A stretch of 8,773 nt of DNA from an uncultured Burkholderiales bacterium (GTDB lineage Bacteria; Pseudomonadota; Gammaproteobacteria; Burkholderiales; Burkholderiaceae_C): contig CAIODE010000213.1 of the NCBI GenBank assembly GCA_903856875.1, forward strand, positions 1 to 8,773, in the 5' to 3' direction. Made by a program: the position numbers and the translations under genes. The notes below the pieces were generated by a model. The model was not told the origin of the DNA. It searched no databases and was given only the letters and a program-made list of their open reading frames with translations. Of the stretch, positions 7,638 through 8,773 are shown one piece after another (the stretch's first letter is position 1; each line of letters opens with the position of its first letter).

Positions 7638-8501
7638 TTAGTTTTTGAACAAGCCTTCAGGCTTGTAAAGTAAAACAATGGCCATCAACACATAGACCAG
7701 CATGCCTGCCACTTGCGGCAACAAGACTTTGCCAAAGGTGTCGACCAAGCCCACCAGCAGTGCGGCAATGAGCGCGCCTTTGACCGAACCAATGCCGCCG
7801 ATGACCACCACCACAAAACACATGATGAGCACTTGCGAGCCCATGTTGGGGTACACACTGGAAACGGGTGCAGCCACCATGCCGGCAATGGTGGCCAGGC
7901 CCACACCCATGGCAAACACCAATGCATGAATCAATTTGATGTTGACGCCCAAGGCTTCGGTCATCTCGTGGTTGAAAGCACCCGCGCGAATTTTCATGCC
8001 CAAGCGTGTTTTGGAAATGAGCAAGTAAAGACCCAAAGCCAAGAGCAAACACACACCCGACATGAACAATCGGTAGACGGGATAAGAAAGTGTTTCTGTA
8101 AGTGGAATAGAGGCGCTGAGAACATCGGGAATGGTGACGCCATGCACATCGTCGCCCCACAAAATGGAACGCATCTCTTCAAAAACGTAAATAAGACCAA
8201 AGGTCAGCAGCACTTGGTCAAGGTGATCGCGTTTGTAAAAGTGTCTGAACAACAACCATTCAAGCAACAAACCAAACAGCACAGAAAGCAGTGTGCCCAA
8301 GATGATGGCCAGTGTGAAGCTGTGTGTCATGGCGGCCAATGACCAAGCCAAATAGGCCCCCAACATGTAGAAACTACCATGCGCCAAATTGACCACGCCC
8401 ATGATGCCAAAAATCAAAGTCAGGCCCGCAGCCAACATGAACAGCAGCAATCCATACTGAACACTGTTCAGCAACTGGATGAGGAAATTGACGAAATCCA
8501 T
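7638..8501 (-). CDS. livH: Branched-chain amino acid-type ABC transporter permease LivH
   Basis: The second permease subunit of the Liv-type importer, 287 residues from ATG 8501 (MDFVNFLIQLLNSVQYGLLL). It is almost entirely hydrophobic. The conserved family segment AGLTLIFGIMGVVNLAHGSF is at 25-44, a charged EAA-like coupling loop TRLGMKIRAGAFNHEMTEAL is at 165-184, and the late segment VVVIGGIGSVKGALIAALLV is at 231-250. The end LLYKPEGLFKN is the usual LivH C-terminus. The ATG agrees with the family N-terminus, yet the bases before it (TTAATCTTTCCCCT) carry no Shine-Dalgarno sequence, unlike the four downstream genes. It begins 101 bases after the stop of the binding protein gene, and a strong terminator lies between. 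It is the first gene of the tightly packed livHMGF-CoA unit. Confidence 0.94.
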   Translation of the reverse strand: MDFVNFLIQLLNSVQYGLLLFMLAAGLTLIFGIMGVVNLAHGSFYMLGAYLAWSLAAMTHSFTLAIILGTLLSVLFGLLLEWLLFRHFYKRDHLDQVLLTFGLIYVFEEMRSILWGDDVHGVTIPDVLSASIPLTETLSYPVYRLFMSGVCLLLALGLYLLISKTRLGMKIRAGAFNHEMTEALGVNIKLIHALVFAMGVGLATIAGMVAAPVSSVYPNMGSQVLIMCFVVVVIGGIGSVKGALIAALLVGLVDTFGKVLLPQVAGMLVYVLMAIVLLYKPEGLFKN

Positions 8502-8516
8502 AGGGGAAAGATTAAC

Positions 8517-8544
8517 ACTAAAGCAATTGAGAATCGCGTCTCAA
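8517..8544 (-). promoter_or_regulatory. Candidate internal promoter for livH, overlapping a small dyad
   Basis: On the minus strand TTGAGA (8539-8544, five of six with the -35 consensus) is followed after 16 bases by TTTAGT (8517-8522, four of six with the -10 consensus). This would start transcription a few bases before the livH ATG, after the terminator. The -35 hexamer is also one arm of a perfect six-base inverted repeat with a six-base spacer (8527-8532 and 8539-8544), which could be a small operator or chance. The call rests on consensus matching only and is weak. Confidence 0.22.
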
Positions 8545-8552
8545 GAAGGCAT

Positions 8553-8582
8553 AAAAAAAGCGGCGGATGACTCCGCCGCTTT
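8553..8582 (-). terminator. Intrinsic terminator between the binding-protein gene and livH
   Basis: A perfect 11-base-pair inverted repeat (8557-8567 with 8572-8582) with a four-base loop has a GC-rich core, GCGGCGGA pairing with TCCGCCGC. Read on the minus strand, the stem runs straight into a tract of seven T residues (8553-8559), so this is a textbook rho-independent terminator for leftward transcription. It sits about 20 bases after the stop of the livK-like gene and about 50 bases before livH. In this position it would cap the binding-protein transcript and lower read-through into the permease and ATPase genes. Confidence 0.9.
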
Positions 8583-8602
8583 GGCGTGATGGGCCTTTTG
8601 AA

Positions 8603-8773
8603 TTAGCCCATGCGGCAACCGGCGCCCGAATCGGCCAGCGCTTTGGAGGCGACGCCAATGACTTTGTTTTCGCCTTTTTCTGCCACGCGCAAGTAAATGT
8701 CTTGCACAGGATTGTGTGATTTGCTCATGGTCCATTTGCCGCGTGGGCTGTCAATGACAGCGCCTTCCATGGC
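8603..8773 (-). CDS. livK: Liv-type ABC transporter periplasmic substrate-binding protein, C-terminal 56 residues, partial
   Basis: This is the 3' end of a gene entering from the right edge. It encodes the periplasmic binding protein that would deliver substrate to LivH/LivM. The last 56 residues are readable and include VIDSPRGKWTMSKSHNPVQD (6-25), IYLRVAEKGENKVIGVASKA (26-45) and the ending GAGCRMG before TAA at 8603-8605. The SPRGKWTM..HNPVQDIYLR pattern is one I recognise from the C-terminus of betaproteobacterial Leu/Ile/Val-type (Peripla_BP_6) binding proteins. The signal peptide and ligand pocket lie outside the window, so the ligand cannot be judged, and livK is used here as a family label. 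The strong terminator follows its stop directly. Confidence 0.85.
   Translation of the reverse strand, partial: AMEGAVIDSPRGKWTMSKSHNPVQDIYLRVAEKGENKVIGVASKALADSGAGCRMG

Noticed and set aside
7713..8342. Plus-strand open frame of 209 codons opposite livH
   Set aside because: Its His/Gln/Ala-rich translation is what the antisense of a hydrophobic permease gives; livH on the other strand is full length and conserved.

Overview
The window looks like a chromosomal segment of a betaproteobacterium, most likely Burkholderiales/Comamonadaceae (Limnohabitans- or Rhodoferax-like). This rests on my recognition of the protein sequences (the ArgA N-terminus, the long HrpA with its C-terminal DUF3418 region, and the liv transporter with a linked CoA-transferase-family gene); no search was run. 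Coding density is very high, with no gene-free stretch above about 100 bases. I see no mobile element, CRISPR array, tRNA or rRNA.

Layout. Bases 1-249 (minus) hold the first 83 codons of argA (N-acetylglutamate synthase), which runs off the left edge. A 78-base divergent intergenic region separates it from hrpA (328-4245, plus), a full-length DEAH-box RNA helicase of about 1,300 residues. hrpA ends 18 bases from the stop of a convergent cluster that fills the rest of the window on the minus strand. In transcription order (right to left) the cluster is: the 3' end of a Leu/Ile/Val-type periplasmic binding protein gene (livK-like, 8603-8773), a strong intrinsic terminator (8553-8582), livH (7638-8501), livM (6629-7627), livG (5857-6636), livF (5142-5855) and a short CaiB/BaiF-family (alpha-methylacyl-CoA racemase-like) gene (4264-5136).

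How the genes work together. LivK-like protein, LivH/LivM and LivG/LivF form a complete high-affinity ABC importer of the hydrophobic amino acid uptake (HAAT) family: binding protein, two permeases and two ATPases. From livH onward the junctions are +10, -8, +1 and +5 bases, so these five genes are almost certainly one translationally coupled unit. The hairpin after livK would let most transcripts stop after the abundant binding protein, with read-through or a weak internal promoter supplying the membrane and ATPase parts. The last gene, an acyl-CoA enzyme with all three racemase-type catalytic residues but a short C-terminus, suggests that the imported compound may feed a CoA-thioester pathway rather than simply being an amino acid.

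Overall this is mostly ordinary housekeeping and transport DNA. I found no convincing new system. The most interesting points are the linkage and short form of the CoA-family enzyme, the lysine at the switch position of LivF, and the terminator/leader arrangement between livK and livH.
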